From an uncultured Oscillospiraceae bacterium (GTDB lineage: Bacteria; Bacillota; Clostridia; Oscillospirales; Oscillospiraceae): DNA of 54,287 nt. Numbering within the stretch: position 1 is the stretch's first letter; every line of letters starts with the position of its first letter. The position numbers and the translations under genes were made by a program. The notes beneath the pieces are model-generated. The model was not told the origin of the DNA and searched no databases. It worked only from the letters and a program-made list of their open reading frames with translations. The stretch is from contig CAAFPE010000069.1 of the NCBI GenBank assembly GCA_900764755.1, positions 1 to 54,287 on the forward strand. Reading direction: 5' to 3'. Below, in pieces: positions 1 to 8,014 of this stretch.

Positions 1-317
1 CGCTGATAGCGGTCGATCTCCGTCAACACCTCGATGAACTCCTCCCGGGTGTGTGGGATGCTTCGAATCAGCTCCTGGTTGAACCGAAGGATCCTGGCCC
101 GGTGCATATCCGCCGCCCGCTCGTCATCCGTCCTGATGTGGTCGTCCAGCCGGATCCGGGTCTGCTCCAGCTCGGCCAGCACCTCCGCGTTGACGGCCCG
201 CCCAATGGCCTTTGCGATGGCGGACCAGGGGTTCACTTTGATGGGGGCGAGCTGGATGACTGTCAGCGCCAGGACCAGCAGCCCGCCCCCGCCTGTCAAT
301 AGTTCCTGGATGCTCAA
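1..317 (-). CDS. Phage lysis-module membrane protein, partial
   Basis: An open frame starts with TTG at 317, seven bases after a GAGGAGG ribosome binding site and directly after the XkdX stop, and runs off the left edge. The visible 105 residues begin with a short hydrophobic stretch (LLVLALTVIQLAPI), then KVNPWSAIAKAIGRAVN, then a charged helical region rich in Glu and Arg. Proteins with the PIKVNPWSAI-type motif occur at this position in clostridial prophages and are often listed as hypothetical or holin-associated. That role is from position only. It is not in an annotated enzyme family I recognise. Confidence 0.6.
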   Translation of the reverse strand, partial: MSIQELLTGGGGLLVLALTVIQLAPIKVNPWSAIAKAIGRAVNAEVLAELEQTRIRLDDHIRTDDERAADMHRARILRFNQELIRSIPHTREEFIEVLTEIDRYQ

Positions 318-318
318 T

Positions 319-456
319 TCACGCCCTCCTCTGTGCCTCCCGGCGCAGCTGCTCACGCTCCTCGTTGGTCAGCCGTCCGGCCTGAACCAGAGCGTCAATG
401 CGGGCGTCGTCCCACAGCCGGGGATAGTATTTCCGGGCCATCTCATACACGCTCAT
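319..456 (-). CDS. xkdX: XkdX-like small tail protein
   Basis: A 45-residue protein with the typical XkdX layout: an N-terminal aromatic patch (MARKYYPRLWDD) followed by a helix that ends in GRLTNEEREQLR. XkdX proteins are encoded at the end of the tail operon of PBSX-like phages; their function is not established. The ATG at 456 was chosen over longer frames because it overlaps the stop of the upstream gene (ATGA), as elsewhere in this operon. Confidence 0.75.
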   Translation of the reverse strand: MSVYEMARKYYPRLWDDARIDALVQAGRLTNEEREQLRREAQRRA

Positions 457-770
457 AGCTCCACCCCCGCCATCGCCGCCAGGAAATCCACATCTGCCCG
501 CAGCCGCTCTGTCTCCGTGGGCTCCGGCTCCGGCTGAGGCTTGTCCGCCTCCGCCTGCTTCCATGCCTCCCAGACCTCGGTGTTGGGCGTCACCGTCACG
601 GTGCTGCCCTCCATCTCCGGGTCCGGCTCCATGGTGATGGCCACAAAGCCGTTGTGCTGTACCAGTACCTCCCCCTGCTCGTCCGTCAGGGGGATGCCCC
701 CGGGGAACCAGTCCCCCTGCGCCGGGGGATAGGATCCGGATGGGTTGGGGGCCGCTTGGATGTATGGCAT
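453..770 (-). CDS. Tail-fibre-associated phage protein, hypothetical
   Basis: A protein of about 105 residues starting at ATG 770, nine bases after GGAG. The N-terminus is Pro/Gly-rich (PYIQAAPNPSGSYPPAQG), the middle is beta-like, and the C-terminus is an acidic Pro/Glu linker followed by LRADVDFLAAMAGVEL. That C-terminal signature recurs in proteins between the fibre and XkdX genes of Firmicute phages, so it is likely a virion or tail-tip accessory protein. No enzymatic motif is seen. The leading TTG codon just upstream of the ATG was not taken as the start. Confidence 0.7.
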   Translation of the reverse strand: MPYIQAAPNPSGSYPPAQGDWFPGGIPLTDEQGEVLVQHNGFVAITMEPDPEMEGSTVTVTPNTEVWEAWKQAEADKPQPEPEPTETERLRADVDFLAAMAGVEL

Positions 771-799
771 CAAATCAACTCCAATCTGAAAAGTCTCTC

Positions 800-828
800 T
801 TTACATATAGTACTATATATGATATTAT
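800..828 (+). promoter_or_regulatory. Promoter and palindromic operator for the toxin-antitoxin pair
   Basis: TTTACA (800-805), a 17-base spacer, and TATTAT (823-828) form a near-consensus sigma-A promoter. The spacer contains a perfect 14-base palindrome, ATATAGTACTATAT (805-818), placed where a repressor would block RNA polymerase. Type II toxin-antitoxin operons are commonly autoregulated by such a site through the antitoxin; that use here is inference. Confidence 0.6.
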
Positions 829-852
829 ATTTACTGAAGAGGGGGTGAGTGC

Positions 853-1110
853 GTGAAGATCGAATTGAAAAAGCAGCCGCAAAAATATTTGGCCAGCGTG
901 GATGAGCCCACCCGACAAAAATTGATGAGGGCCCTGGATAAACTAAAAGAGCTGGACGGCGATATTGTCTGCATCAACCCGAAGGAAAGCTTGTTTCGCT
1001 TCAAAATCTCTCACTACCGGATCATATTCTGCTATCGTGGGGGAGAGATCATCATCGTGGAAACCATCGACACACGGACCAACATCAAGTACAGGAGGTA
1101 TCGGTCATGA
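853..1110 (+). CDS. RelE/ParE-type toxin
   Basis: An 85-residue protein with a GTG start at 853 behind GAGGGGGTG. It has the RelE/ParE fold pattern: two N-terminal helices (KYLASVDEPTRQKLMRALDKL), a beta strand with FRFKISHYRIIFCYR, and a C-terminal ETIDTRTNIKYRRY segment. Such toxins cleave mRNA on the ribosome or poison gyrase; sequence alone does not say which. It is first in the operon, and its stop overlaps the antitoxin start. The pair is on the strand opposite to the phage late genes and has its own promoter and terminator, as expected of a lysogeny-expressed moron. Confidence 0.75.
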   Translation: MKIELKKQPQKYLASVDEPTRQKLMRALDKLKELDGDIVCINPKESLFRFKISHYRIIFCYRGGEIIIVETIDTRTNIKYRRYRS

Positions 1111-1370
1111 ACCAAAAGGAATTTGAGGCCAAGCTGAAGGGCTTGCCTGTGGAGGCCCCCGACGAGATCGACCGGGCCATGCTCGCGGAAGCGGAGGCGA
1201 TGGACGACGGTTCCTCCGTCTCTCTGGAGGAATTCCGAAAGAGCCTGGAGGAATACAGTGGGAAGCTGGTCCTCCGGATCCCGCGCACTCTACACAAGCA
1301 TCTGAAAGAGGAGGCCGCCATCGAGGGCGTAAGCCTGAACCAATATATGCTCTATAAGCTGTCCCGCTGA
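1107..1370 (+). CDS. HicB-like ribbon-helix-helix antitoxin
   Basis: An 87-residue acidic protein whose start overlaps the toxin stop. The first 45 residues are helical and acidic, the part expected to wrap the toxin. The last 35, KLVLRIPRTLHKHLKEEAAI followed by EGVSLNQYMLYKLSR, match the ribbon-helix-helix domain of HicB C-termini. Unlike classic antitoxin genes it is second in the operon and its DNA-binding domain is C-terminal. It probably binds the 14-base palindrome upstream of the toxin. Confidence 0.75.
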   Translation: MNQKEFEAKLKGLPVEAPDEIDRAMLAEAEAMDDGSSVSLEEFRKSLEEYSGKLVLRIPRTLHKHLKEEAAIEGVSLNQYMLYKLSR

Positions 1371-1380
1371 CCGCTGCCTG

Positions 1381-1408
1381 AACCGCCCCCGCCTGGGGGC
1401 GGTTTTTT
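1381..1408 (+). terminator. Rho-independent terminator after the toxin-antitoxin pair
   Basis: ACCGCCCCC and GGGGGCGGT form a GC-rich stem with a tiny loop, followed by six T residues. It ends the plus-strand operon just before the convergent tail-fibre gene. Confidence 0.8.
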
Positions 1409-1432
1409 CATGTGGCTCCCTTCTTGATTTGA

Positions 1433-3163
1433 TCATCCCAACGCAAAATAATGATATGTCTCTCCTGAAACATTCATCTGTGGATCATTGAGATTTGCAT
1501 ACCAGCTGACTGTTTTGCTATTCCAAGTAATCTTAACCGTTCCATTGCTTTCATGATAATTGCCTGACGTCGTCTCTACGCCATAAAGCATATAAAGCGA
1601 ATAGCTATCGCCTAAACGGTGATGCTGAATAACAACCAATTTCGGCTCAAACGGAAACGTCAGCGTGTTGGGGTTGTCCTTCCCGTGTGTCCCCGTCCCC
1701 ACATAGCTGCCTGTGACCACCTGGGCCGGATACTGGGTCACCTGGTCCAGTGTTTTTCCGCCCGGCAGCCGCACCGCCTCGGCCACCGTGGCGGGGTACT
1801 GGGCCGTCCCCCCGGCGTCCAGCAGCCGCATGACGTCCACCCGCCCCGTCTCAAAGGGGATGGCCGCCTTGGTATAGGTCCAGCTTCTCACCGCGCTCAC
1901 CGTGCCGCTGTCGGCCTGCACCTCAGCCTTCAGGGTGATGGTGCCCGTCCCGGCGGCCAGGTCCAGAATCAGCACCCGGTTGGCGTAGCCGCTGTCGATG
2001 GTCCGGGTGTAGACCTCCGCCCCGTTGACCAGCAGGGTCAGCCGGATCTGCTTCCCCGTGTCCGTGCTTACCGAGTAGGGCACGTCGTTCACGATGGTCC
2101 CCAGGTCCCCGTCCTGCCCGGAGATCACCAGTGCCGCCGCGCTCACCACCGGGATGGCCTCCGATACAGCCCAGCCCCCCGGCACGCCGCCGAACACCGC
2201 CTGCACCCGGTACTGTACACTGGTCCAGGCCCCGGCGGTCTCCGTAAAGGTCAGCCCCGCCCCGGTGTACACCTGCACCCAGTCTGCATCCGTGTCCGCC
2301 TTCCGCTGGAGGGTGTAGCTGTCCGCCCCCTCCAGCTCCGACCAGGACACCGCCACGCTCTGTCCCTGCATCGCCAGCTCTGGAACAGTCAGCGCGGGGG
2401 ACAGCAGCACCGCGGCGTCCGTCCCTGTGACATAGCTGCCCCACTGGCCGTTGCTGTCCTTGGCCCGCACCCGGAACCGGATGGCAGTCACCCCTACCGG
2501 GATCTCCGTCGTCAGGCTCGTCCCAGTCACGGCGGCATTCACCACCGTCCAGGAGCCCCCGCCGTCGGTGGACCGGCTCACCTCATAGCTCTGCACCGGG
2601 TAGTCCGTGCTGCTTGTGGCCGCTGTCCAGCTCACCGCCGCCTTCCGGGTCAGGATCTGCTTCGGATAGGTCAGCCCGCTGGGGGCGGTGGGGCTGGTCA
2701 CCGTGGTCCGCTGGTCGTAGTAGTAGCTGCCGGATGCCCCGCCGTTGGGATAGGCGGAGGAGCTGGTGGAGTAGACGTATCCAGCGTTTGCCCCCGGCCC
2801 CTGGCTGAGCGTATATTCTAACCACCGTCCGTTAATACGGGTCTCTGTGTGTATGATACCGCCACTTTTATAGTCATATCCAAAAACACACGCATCAGAG
2901 CTGTCCGCAACATAGATTGTGCTGGTCGTTTCGGTGAGGCCGATGACTGGATAATAATAAGCCGACCAGCCATTGTCCTCATCCTCTTGTAAATATCGAA
3001 GTGTGGAAAGCGTATATTTTCCATCGGACGGTGCTGGCTTTGAGTTTGAGGAATAAAACCTAGTTCCACTCCATATCTTGGTATATGAACTGCTGGAATG
3101 AAAGACACTTCTGGACTCATTCCATGTCAGGGTTCTCCTCCGCCACTTATAATAGGTCGCCAT
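1433..3163 (-). CDS. Tail fibre protein with fibronectin type III domains
   Basis: A 576-residue virion protein. The N-terminus (MATYYKWRRRTLTW) resembles the attachment segment of clostridial phage fibres. About residues 155-340 contain two fibronectin type III-like repeats (PSGLTYPKQI...AAVSWTAATSS and LTVPELAMQGQSVAVSW). A third beta-rich region follows, and the C-terminus has the GSYVGTGTHG...NPNTLTFPFEPKLVVIQ tip motif found on many Firmicute phage fibres. It should bind the host surface. The first 100 and last 110 residues have clearly lower GC than the middle, a sign of domain exchange in the receptor-binding part. Confidence 0.85.
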   Translation of the reverse strand: MATYYKWRRRTLTWNESRSVFHSSSSYTKIWSGTRFYSSNSKPAPSDGKYTLSTLRYLQEDEDNGWSAYYYPVIGLTETTSTIYVADSSDACVFGYDYKSGGIIHTETRINGRWLEYTLSQGPGANAGYVYSTSSSAYPNGGASGSYYYDQRTTVTSPTAPSGLTYPKQILTRKAAVSWTAATSSTDYPVQSYEVSRSTDGGGSWTVVNAAVTGTSLTTEIPVGVTAIRFRVRAKDSNGQWGSYVTGTDAAVLLSPALTVPELAMQGQSVAVSWSELEGADSYTLQRKADTDADWVQVYTGAGLTFTETAGAWTSVQYRVQAVFGGVPGGWAVSEAIPVVSAAALVISGQDGDLGTIVNDVPYSVSTDTGKQIRLTLLVNGAEVYTRTIDSGYANRVLILDLAAGTGTITLKAEVQADSGTVSAVRSWTYTKAAIPFETGRVDVMRLLDAGGTAQYPATVAEAVRLPGGKTLDQVTQYPAQVVTGSYVGTGTHGKDNPNTLTFPFEPKLVVIQHHRLGDSYSLYMLYGVETTSGNYHESNGTVKITWNSKTVSWYANLNDPQMNVSGETYHYFALG

Positions 3164-3165
3164 CC

Positions 3166-3423
3166 CTACACCCCCCTGTTATAGCTCACCTGCACGGCGG
3201 CCTTTAGGGTGCCGTCCAAGTCGGTCTGTGTGGCAAGGCCGGAAAACGCCTCGCCGATCTGGCTGGCCGCGGCCTGCGCGGCGTTCACCTGCTCCATCAG
3301 GTAGTTGTAGCCATGCTGTTGGCTCAGGCCCGCGCTCTTGCCCTCCGGGGCCACGATTTGATTTTCTGCCCAGTCCTCCGGCAGGTCCGCCGGAAGGCTG
3401 ACCGTGATAGGGTTATCTGCCAC
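3166..3423 (-). CDS. Small tail fibre or collar protein
   Basis: An 85-residue protein starting at GTG 3423 with AAGGAGTGG upstream; this start is favoured over a longer frame from ATG 3444 because of that site. It reads VADNPITVSLPADLPEDWAE then a helical, Ala-rich segment (MEQVNAAQAAASQIGEAF). It overlaps the YmfQ-like gene by 11 bases and precedes the fibre gene. Likely a fibre-linking structural protein; there is no catalytic motif. Confidence 0.6.
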   Translation of the reverse strand: MADNPITVSLPADLPEDWAENQIVAPEGKSAGLSQQHGYNYLMEQVNAAQAAASQIGEAFSGLATQTDLDGTLKAAVQVSYNRGV

Positions 3424-4321
3424 TCTGTACCACTCCTTCCGCAACGGGGATTGTATGTTTCATAACGATGGTGTCGCCCACTGGGACGTAGACTGTGGAT
3501 CTGGTCAGCACGTTCCCCTCAGCATCCAGCAGTTCCACAGAGGTAATCTCCGTTGTTTGGCTGTTGGCTATTGTGTACGTCACAGTCAAGACGTTGTTCT
3601 CCACGTTCTTGGTCAGGCTGGTAATGCTGATGGTCCCGTTGATGCGGGCCGAAGCCACGTCGCGGCTGACGAAGTTTGCAACGCCAGTTAAGAGGGCCTG
3701 TTGGATGGATGGGGTTTCTGACAATTTTACCACCTCGCTGTCCTGGTCCGTGGCGAAGGGCCGCTGTCCCAACGCCCACAGGCCCAGTTTATAGTTGTAT
3801 ACCCGGTTCAGTCGCTCGATCTGCTCGCTCAGGAGAACCCCCGTCTGGATAAATGGCGTGTTCACATAGACGATATGTGCCGGTTTGATTCGGTTGATGG
3901 TGAACGCCACTTCCTGGGCGTAGTTCTGATTCTGGGCGGAGCTCTCGATGTACAGGGTGTAGCTGGGATAGTCCACCGTGACCTCCCACAGCCCTGGGCC
4001 GATGAGCTCGTCCAGCTTCTGATACAAAAAGCCCAGTGTATACGGCGGCTTGGTGGTGATCCGGTTCAGCGCCCGGTATCGCCGGAACTCCAGGTCCTCC
4101 GTCTGCGGGTTGGGAACAATGTGGAAAATCTGCTCCCACATCTCAATGCCGCCCAGGCCCATCGTCTGGAAGAAGAAGTTCTCCGCAACGCCCAAAATTT
4201 CCTTTTCCACAGCCTCAAACTGGGCCGTCTCCGTCTGGCACATCTGCTGATAGTCCAGCACCTCCCGGTACCAGGGAGGGAGCTGTTGACACAGCTGGGT
4301 GTCTAACTCGATCGGGTTCAT
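3413..4321 (-). CDS. YmfQ/DUF2313-like tail protein (Mu gp48-like)
   Basis: A 302-residue baseplate protein. The first 190 residues match the DUF2313 pattern: LPPWYREVLDYQQMCQTE, then EDLEFRRYRALNRITTKPPY and FLYQKLDELIGPGLWEV. These proteins connect the baseplate wedge (gpJ) to the fibres. The C-terminal 110 residues are a separate beta-rich domain, with TISITSLTKN and LLDAEGNVLTRSTVYVP, that seems to be an added fibre-like module. The start at 4321 overlaps the gpJ stop (ATGA), and an apparent upstream extension was discarded. Confidence 0.85.
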   Translation of the reverse strand: MNPIELDTQLCQQLPPWYREVLDYQQMCQTETAQFEAVEKEILGVAENFFFQTMGLGGIEMWEQIFHIVPNPQTEDLEFRRYRALNRITTKPPYTLGFLYQKLDELIGPGLWEVTVDYPSYTLYIESSAQNQNYAQEVAFTINRIKPAHIVYVNTPFIQTGVLLSEQIERLNRVYNYKLGLWALGQRPFATDQDSEVVKLSETPSIQQALLTGVANFVSRDVASARINGTISITSLTKNVENNVLTVTYTIANSQTTEITSVELLDAEGNVLTRSTVYVPVGDTIVMKHTIPVAEGVVQSGR

Positions 4322-5463
4322 GTGCTCCCTCCTGCCGTCAAGGTCACCGTCCCCAGAATGGGCACCTGCTGTGTGGTCCCGTCCTCCGTAAGTGTCAGGT
4401 CCACTGTGCCGCCGTTGAGTTGGACGTTGGTGGCGTTGACCACGCCGGTCACCCCTACAATGGCGGCGGTGATGCGGGCCAGGTACACATCCGACGCATA
4501 GACCACGCTGGTGATGCTGGTGTTGGTGTCCCACTCCTTCCGAATGGTCAGCAGGTACGCCTCAATGGCCTGCTCAATGGGCTCCTGCACCTGCCCGATC
4601 TGATAGCCTGATTGCAGGGTAAGTGTCGCGGACACATTTACCGTCAGCCCTGTGGGGGATGCAACGGTGACCTGCGCCCCGATGGGGGCCATGCCCAGCC
4701 CAAGCCCCTGGTTGGGAGGCGGGTCCACGGCGTTCTGGACGCTTTCCACCAGCTCCTCAGAGGACGGGAGCCAGTCCGCACCCAGAACCGATAATTTCAC
4801 CGTCCCCCCGCCGTTCCATGTGGGGTATACCTGTACCGAACCCACGCCGTCCAGGCCAAGCACATACTGCCGGTAGCTGGCGATATTCCCGCCGAAGGGC
4901 CTCTCATTCAGGGCCTCGATGATCCGCTCCCGAAGCTTCTCATCTGTCTCCGTGTCATCGCCGGGGATGAGAATATCGGTGATCTCCGCCGAGGTGAGTC
5001 CCGGAATAGTAGAGATGGGGAGGATAGGCCCGGTGTATTCATTCCCAATAGCCCCCGCTGTCTCCGCCGTCATTTGGTAGTAATAGAACCCCTCCGCCGG
5101 TTCGGAGGCCGTAGCCACTGCGGAGGAAATAAAGTTGATGGAATTCTCTCCGTTGATGGCGGAGAACCGGGCACCAATGCCCACGTTGGCGTTGAACACA
5201 CCCAGCCGCACCGCTGCAGAGGCCGGATACCGGCTCAGGCCAGCAATAACCGCCAGGTAGTCCAAAGACTCCCCCTGGGCGGTCTGCACAAAGGCCTGCC
5301 GCTGCACCTGGTTCAGGCTCAAATAGAAGCCCTCCAGCGCCCACGCCGCCGGTCCCAATGCTGTGGGGATGGGGCTGGTGTCCCGCTTGTCGAAGGTGTC
5401 GGGGACCCGGGCCAGCATTTCCGCCAGCAGGTCCTGATAGGTCTTACCGGAGAAGTCGATCAT
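4318..5463 (-). CDS. Baseplate J-like protein (XkdT-like)
   Basis: A 381-residue baseplate wedge protein. It opens with MIDFSGKTYQDLLAEMLARV and continues with FVQTAQGESLDYLAVIAGL and RYPASAAVRLGVF, standard for the gpJ family. ITDILIPGDDTETDEKLRER and GGNIASYRQYVLGLDGVGSV are the conserved middle motifs. The length fits the family (about 350-390). It acts in assembly of the contractile baseplate and lies between DUF2634 and DUF2313 genes exactly as in PBSX. Confidence 0.9.
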   Translation of the reverse strand: MIDFSGKTYQDLLAEMLARVPDTFDKRDTSPIPTALGPAAWALEGFYLSLNQVQRQAFVQTAQGESLDYLAVIAGLSRYPASAAVRLGVFNANVGIGARFSAINGENSINFISSAVATASEPAEGFYYYQMTAETAGAIGNEYTGPILPISTIPGLTSAEITDILIPGDDTETDEKLRERIIEALNERPFGGNIASYRQYVLGLDGVGSVQVYPTWNGGGTVKLSVLGADWLPSSEELVESVQNAVDPPPNQGLGLGMAPIGAQVTVASPTGLTVNVSATLTLQSGYQIGQVQEPIEQAIEAYLLTIRKEWDTNTSITSVVYASDVYLARITAAIVGVTGVVNATNVQLNGGTVDLTLTEDGTTQQVPILGTVTLTAGGST

Positions 5464-5870
5464 GATAAATTCACCTCCAGGGTGGTATCAAAGGTTCCGA
5501 ATACGGTGTTGACAGTGAGTGTGGCGGTCATCCGGTCCCCCTCCACGGCGTAAGAGAAGTTGGAAATGCCCCGTACCCGGTCATCCATCTTCAGGGCCTC
5601 CGTGATGCGCCGCTGGACCTCGGCAGCCACGTAGCCCGGGTCGTTGCCGATTAGCCCGTCCCACTGCATTCCGGAGTAGGGCCGGTAGATCTGCCAGCGG
5701 AACCGCTCCACATTCAGGATGATCTCCACCGCCTGCCGGACGGCGTCGTGACCATCCACCTCACCGGAGATGCGGCCCGATGCCTTATCGATGTGCCAGG
5801 TTCGCCCCGGCTGCCGCTGAAATTCCACCGGCTGGGTTAGGTCAATGGGTGTTGTCGGTAATACTGCCAT
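5460..5870 (-). CDS. xkdS: DUF2634 baseplate protein (XkdS-like)
   Basis: A 136-residue protein with a conserved WQIYRPYSGMQWDGLIG segment and IEVIL-like helix (AVEIILNVERFRWQIY), the hallmark of the DUF2634 / T4 gp25-like baseplate family. It should be the lysozyme-fold wedge component that starts sheath polymerisation. Stop and start codons overlap those of both neighbours, indicating translational coupling. Confidence 0.85.
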   Translation of the reverse strand: MAVLPTTPIDLTQPVEFQRQPGRTWHIDKASGRISGEVDGHDAVRQAVEIILNVERFRWQIYRPYSGMQWDGLIGNDPGYVAAEVQRRITEALKMDDRVRGISNFSYAVEGDRMTATLTVNTVFGTFDTTLEVNLS

Positions 5871-6289
5871 TATTCTGCCTCCTCAAACACCCGGGACAGA
5901 ACGATAAATCGCTGTCCGCCGGACACCCGAAGCAGAAGGACCTTGTCCCCCTCCTCCAGCGCCCGGTTCAGGATAATGTACCCGTCCCTCACCGGCAGGG
6001 ATCTCCCGTGTTCCACAGCAATGATCTTGCTCTCAAGCAGCGCGTCTTCACAGACACCGCCGCCGGAATAGGTGTCGTGGATCACGTGGTTGTGCTGAAG
6101 CACCGGGATCTTTTTCTCCACCACCGACTCGGTCAGCAGAAGCACAGACCCCCTCAGGGCGTCCATAGCGGTGTTGATGGTGATCTCAAGAGGCTTTGCT
6201 TTGGTCACCGTCCCAACACGCAGGTCGGCCAGCTGGGCGGCTCCCATACTGTCCTGCATCATTTTATACAGCTGTTCCGATAGGTTCAT
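5870..6289 (-). CDS. xkdR: DUF2577 baseplate protein (XkdR-like)
   Basis: A 139-residue protein containing GTVTKAKPLEITINTAMDAL and a late KVLLLRVSGGQRFIVLSRVF segment, the two ends of the DUF2577 beta-barrel. The family is an OB-fold-like hub or spike-associated protein encoded between XkdQ and XkdS. Gene order here is identical to PBSX. Confidence 0.85.
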   Translation of the reverse strand: MNLSEQLYKMMQDSMGAAQLADLRVGTVTKAKPLEITINTAMDALRGSVLLLTESVVEKKIPVLQHNHVIHDTYSGGGVCEDALLESKIIAVEHGRSLPVRDGYIILNRALEEGDKVLLLRVSGGQRFIVLSRVFEEAE

Positions 6290-6298
6290 GGATTCACC

Positions 6299-7270
6299 TC
6301 AGATCGACATGGTGTCAAAGGACATGGTGTGGGCTTGGTTTTCATAGGTGTGGGTCACCCGCTCCAGAAGCACATACTGATTCAGGTTCACGTCCCCCAG
6401 GTTGCGCACCTGCATCAGCAGCATATTGCCCGCCCGAACCCCGGGGACCCCCAGGGACTCGGCGGAGATGGTACGCATCCGCCGGTTGTAGTATTCCAAA
6501 CTGGCCCGGGCCTGCGCCTCCATTTGCGCGGTGTTCAGCGACTCGTCCACGATCTGGTATAGCTGAAGCAGCCCCCATTGGGCGATGTTGGTGTTGCTCT
6601 TGGCCTCCACCACGTCCGCCCGCCCCGTCTCTGCGTTAGGCCTGGCCAGCTTGATGGAGTTATAGGTCATCTCGTCGATGTCCGTCTTGTACTCGTAGTC
6701 CAGAAGATAGGATCCGTCCCCCACCATTACAGGGACGGTCATGGCCGCCGCCTCTTTCAGGGCCAGCCCGTCGCCATCGTCGTAGAACACGTAGATTTTC
6801 CCAGTGTTCAGCAGGGTCTGCTGCACGGCCTCGCCGATAATGTCCAAGCAGGAGGCGTCCTCCTTGATGAAAGATGGGATCTTATAGCCCGTGTCGGCGA
6901 TCTCTCCCAACCCCACCTCCAGGTCCCCGGCAATCTGGGCTATCATGTCACCCACGGTCATGTCGTAGAAGGAATAGGAGGCGTTGGCCTTCAGATACCG
7001 CAGTCGGTCGTAGCAGGTGCATTCGATGTCATACCACCGGTTTTTTACCTTGGTGAACACCCAACCGAAAAACTGCAGCTGCCCGTCCACGGAGAAGCGG
7101 ACAGTGTCCCCCTCCAAAAAAGACAGCCCGCCGCGAGCGGCCACGATGTTGAATTTCAGAGTCGCCGGGGCCCCGGTGCGCTCGGTGGTTAGTTCCACGG
7201 ACTCCACCATATTGGCGATGTCCCACACCTGACCCGTGCGCTTGTTCTGGACCAAAAGTTCCTGCGTCAT
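6299..7270 (-). CDS. xkdQ: XkdQ-like baseplate hub protein
   Basis: A 323-residue protein starting at ATG 7270, overlapping the preceding gene by four bases; a longer frame from 7306 has no independent support. It begins MTQELLVQNKRTGQVWDIAN and includes DTVRFSVDGQLQFFGWVFTK, typical of the gpD/XkdQ hub family. This protein forms the central hub under the tail tube that the tape measure and spike contact. QTLLNTGKIYVFYDDGDGL belongs to the conserved middle of the family. Confidence 0.8.
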   Translation of the reverse strand: MTQELLVQNKRTGQVWDIANMVESVELTTERTGAPATLKFNIVAARGGLSFLEGDTVRFSVDGQLQFFGWVFTKVKNRWYDIECTCYDRLRYLKANASYSFYDMTVGDMIAQIAGDLEVGLGEIADTGYKIPSFIKEDASCLDIIGEAVQQTLLNTGKIYVFYDDGDGLALKEAAAMTVPVMVGDGSYLLDYEYKTDIDEMTYNSIKLARPNAETGRADVVEAKSNTNIAQWGLLQLYQIVDESLNTAQMEAQARASLEYYNRRMRTISAESLGVPGVRAGNMLLMQVRNLGDVNLNQYVLLERVTHTYENQAHTMSFDTMSI

Positions 7271-8001
7271 GGGCTCACCGCCTGTAACCCGGAGGCCTTC
7301 ATCCAACCCAGGGGCGAACCATTCTCCCCGTTAACGTGGTAGGGGTAGTCCCTGGCCTTGTCCACGATCCGGGAGATGACCACCCGCCGGCCGGAGCCGG
7401 AGCCGTGGGGTTCCTCCCCGTAGGAGGTGGCATACCAGGGCCCGTTGGCCACACACAGCTGACCCACAATCAGCTCCCCGACAGGGACAGCCCGGTTGGG
7501 CTCGGTGGTGGCTATGGTACGACCCCCGGCGGTGGCGCCGATGGTGACGCCCCGGGCGGAGAAGTCCTTGTATTCCGTCAGCTCCAAATCGTAGTAGAAG
7601 TCCCCGGTCTCCCCCGCCCGCTCCTCGGTAGAGAAGATGGTGACCAGAACGGTCATGCCCTGATCACCGGTCATAAATGGCTCCCCGTTCTCATAGTAGC
7701 GCACAGGGGTATAGAGGATGGGCGCCTTATCCCGCATGGCGGACGAAAAGAAATTGATGTAAAACTCCGGAGGCTGGAACCCGCCGGAGGTGAGCACCCC
7801 GGAAAAGGGCCGCCCGGGGAAGAAACTGGAGATCTGCACCACCCGCAGGTTGGGGTCCCGAGCCTGCATGATAGGGCCCAAGGACAGAACGTTGTACGAC
7901 CCGTTGTCGGTGGTCCGCTCCTCCGGCAGCTTCTCCGGATTGACTGGGAGGCGAACCACAGTCCCCTCTCGGGTGAAAAACAGCCCGAAATTGTTCGCCA
8001 T
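7267..8001 (-). CDS. xkdP: XkdP-like tail protein
   Basis: A 244-residue protein beginning MANNFGLFFTREGTVVRLPV, the conserved N-terminus of XkdP-type proteins in clostridial phages, with an FYYDLELTEYKDF motif. Many relatives carry a C-terminal LysM domain; here the C-terminal 80 residues instead look like a small beta domain with VGQLCVANGPWYATSYGEEP and end in a PYHVNGENGSPLGWM segment. It lies between tape measure and hub genes and probably bridges tube and baseplate. Confidence 0.75.
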   Translation of the reverse strand: MANNFGLFFTREGTVVRLPVNPEKLPEERTTDNGSYNVLSLGPIMQARDPNLRVVQISSFFPGRPFSGVLTSGGFQPPEFYINFFSSAMRDKAPILYTPVRYYENGEPFMTGDQGMTVLVTIFSTEERAGETGDFYYDLELTEYKDFSARGVTIGATAGGRTIATTEPNRAVPVGELIVGQLCVANGPWYATSYGEEPHGSGSGRRVVISRIVDKARDYPYHVNGENGSPLGWMKASGLQAVSP

Positions 8002-8014
8002 ACGTTCGCCTCCT

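Noticed and set aside
1619..2821. A 400-codon plus-strand frame opposite the tail fibre gene
   Set aside because: It is the mirror of a GC-rich gene with strong third-position bias. The protein is rich in His, Arg, Pro and Gly with no family features, while the minus strand encodes a clear fibre.
7267..8001. A LysM domain in the XkdP-like protein
   Set aside because: Position would fit, but I cannot see the LysM core motif in the C-terminal part, so it is not claimed.
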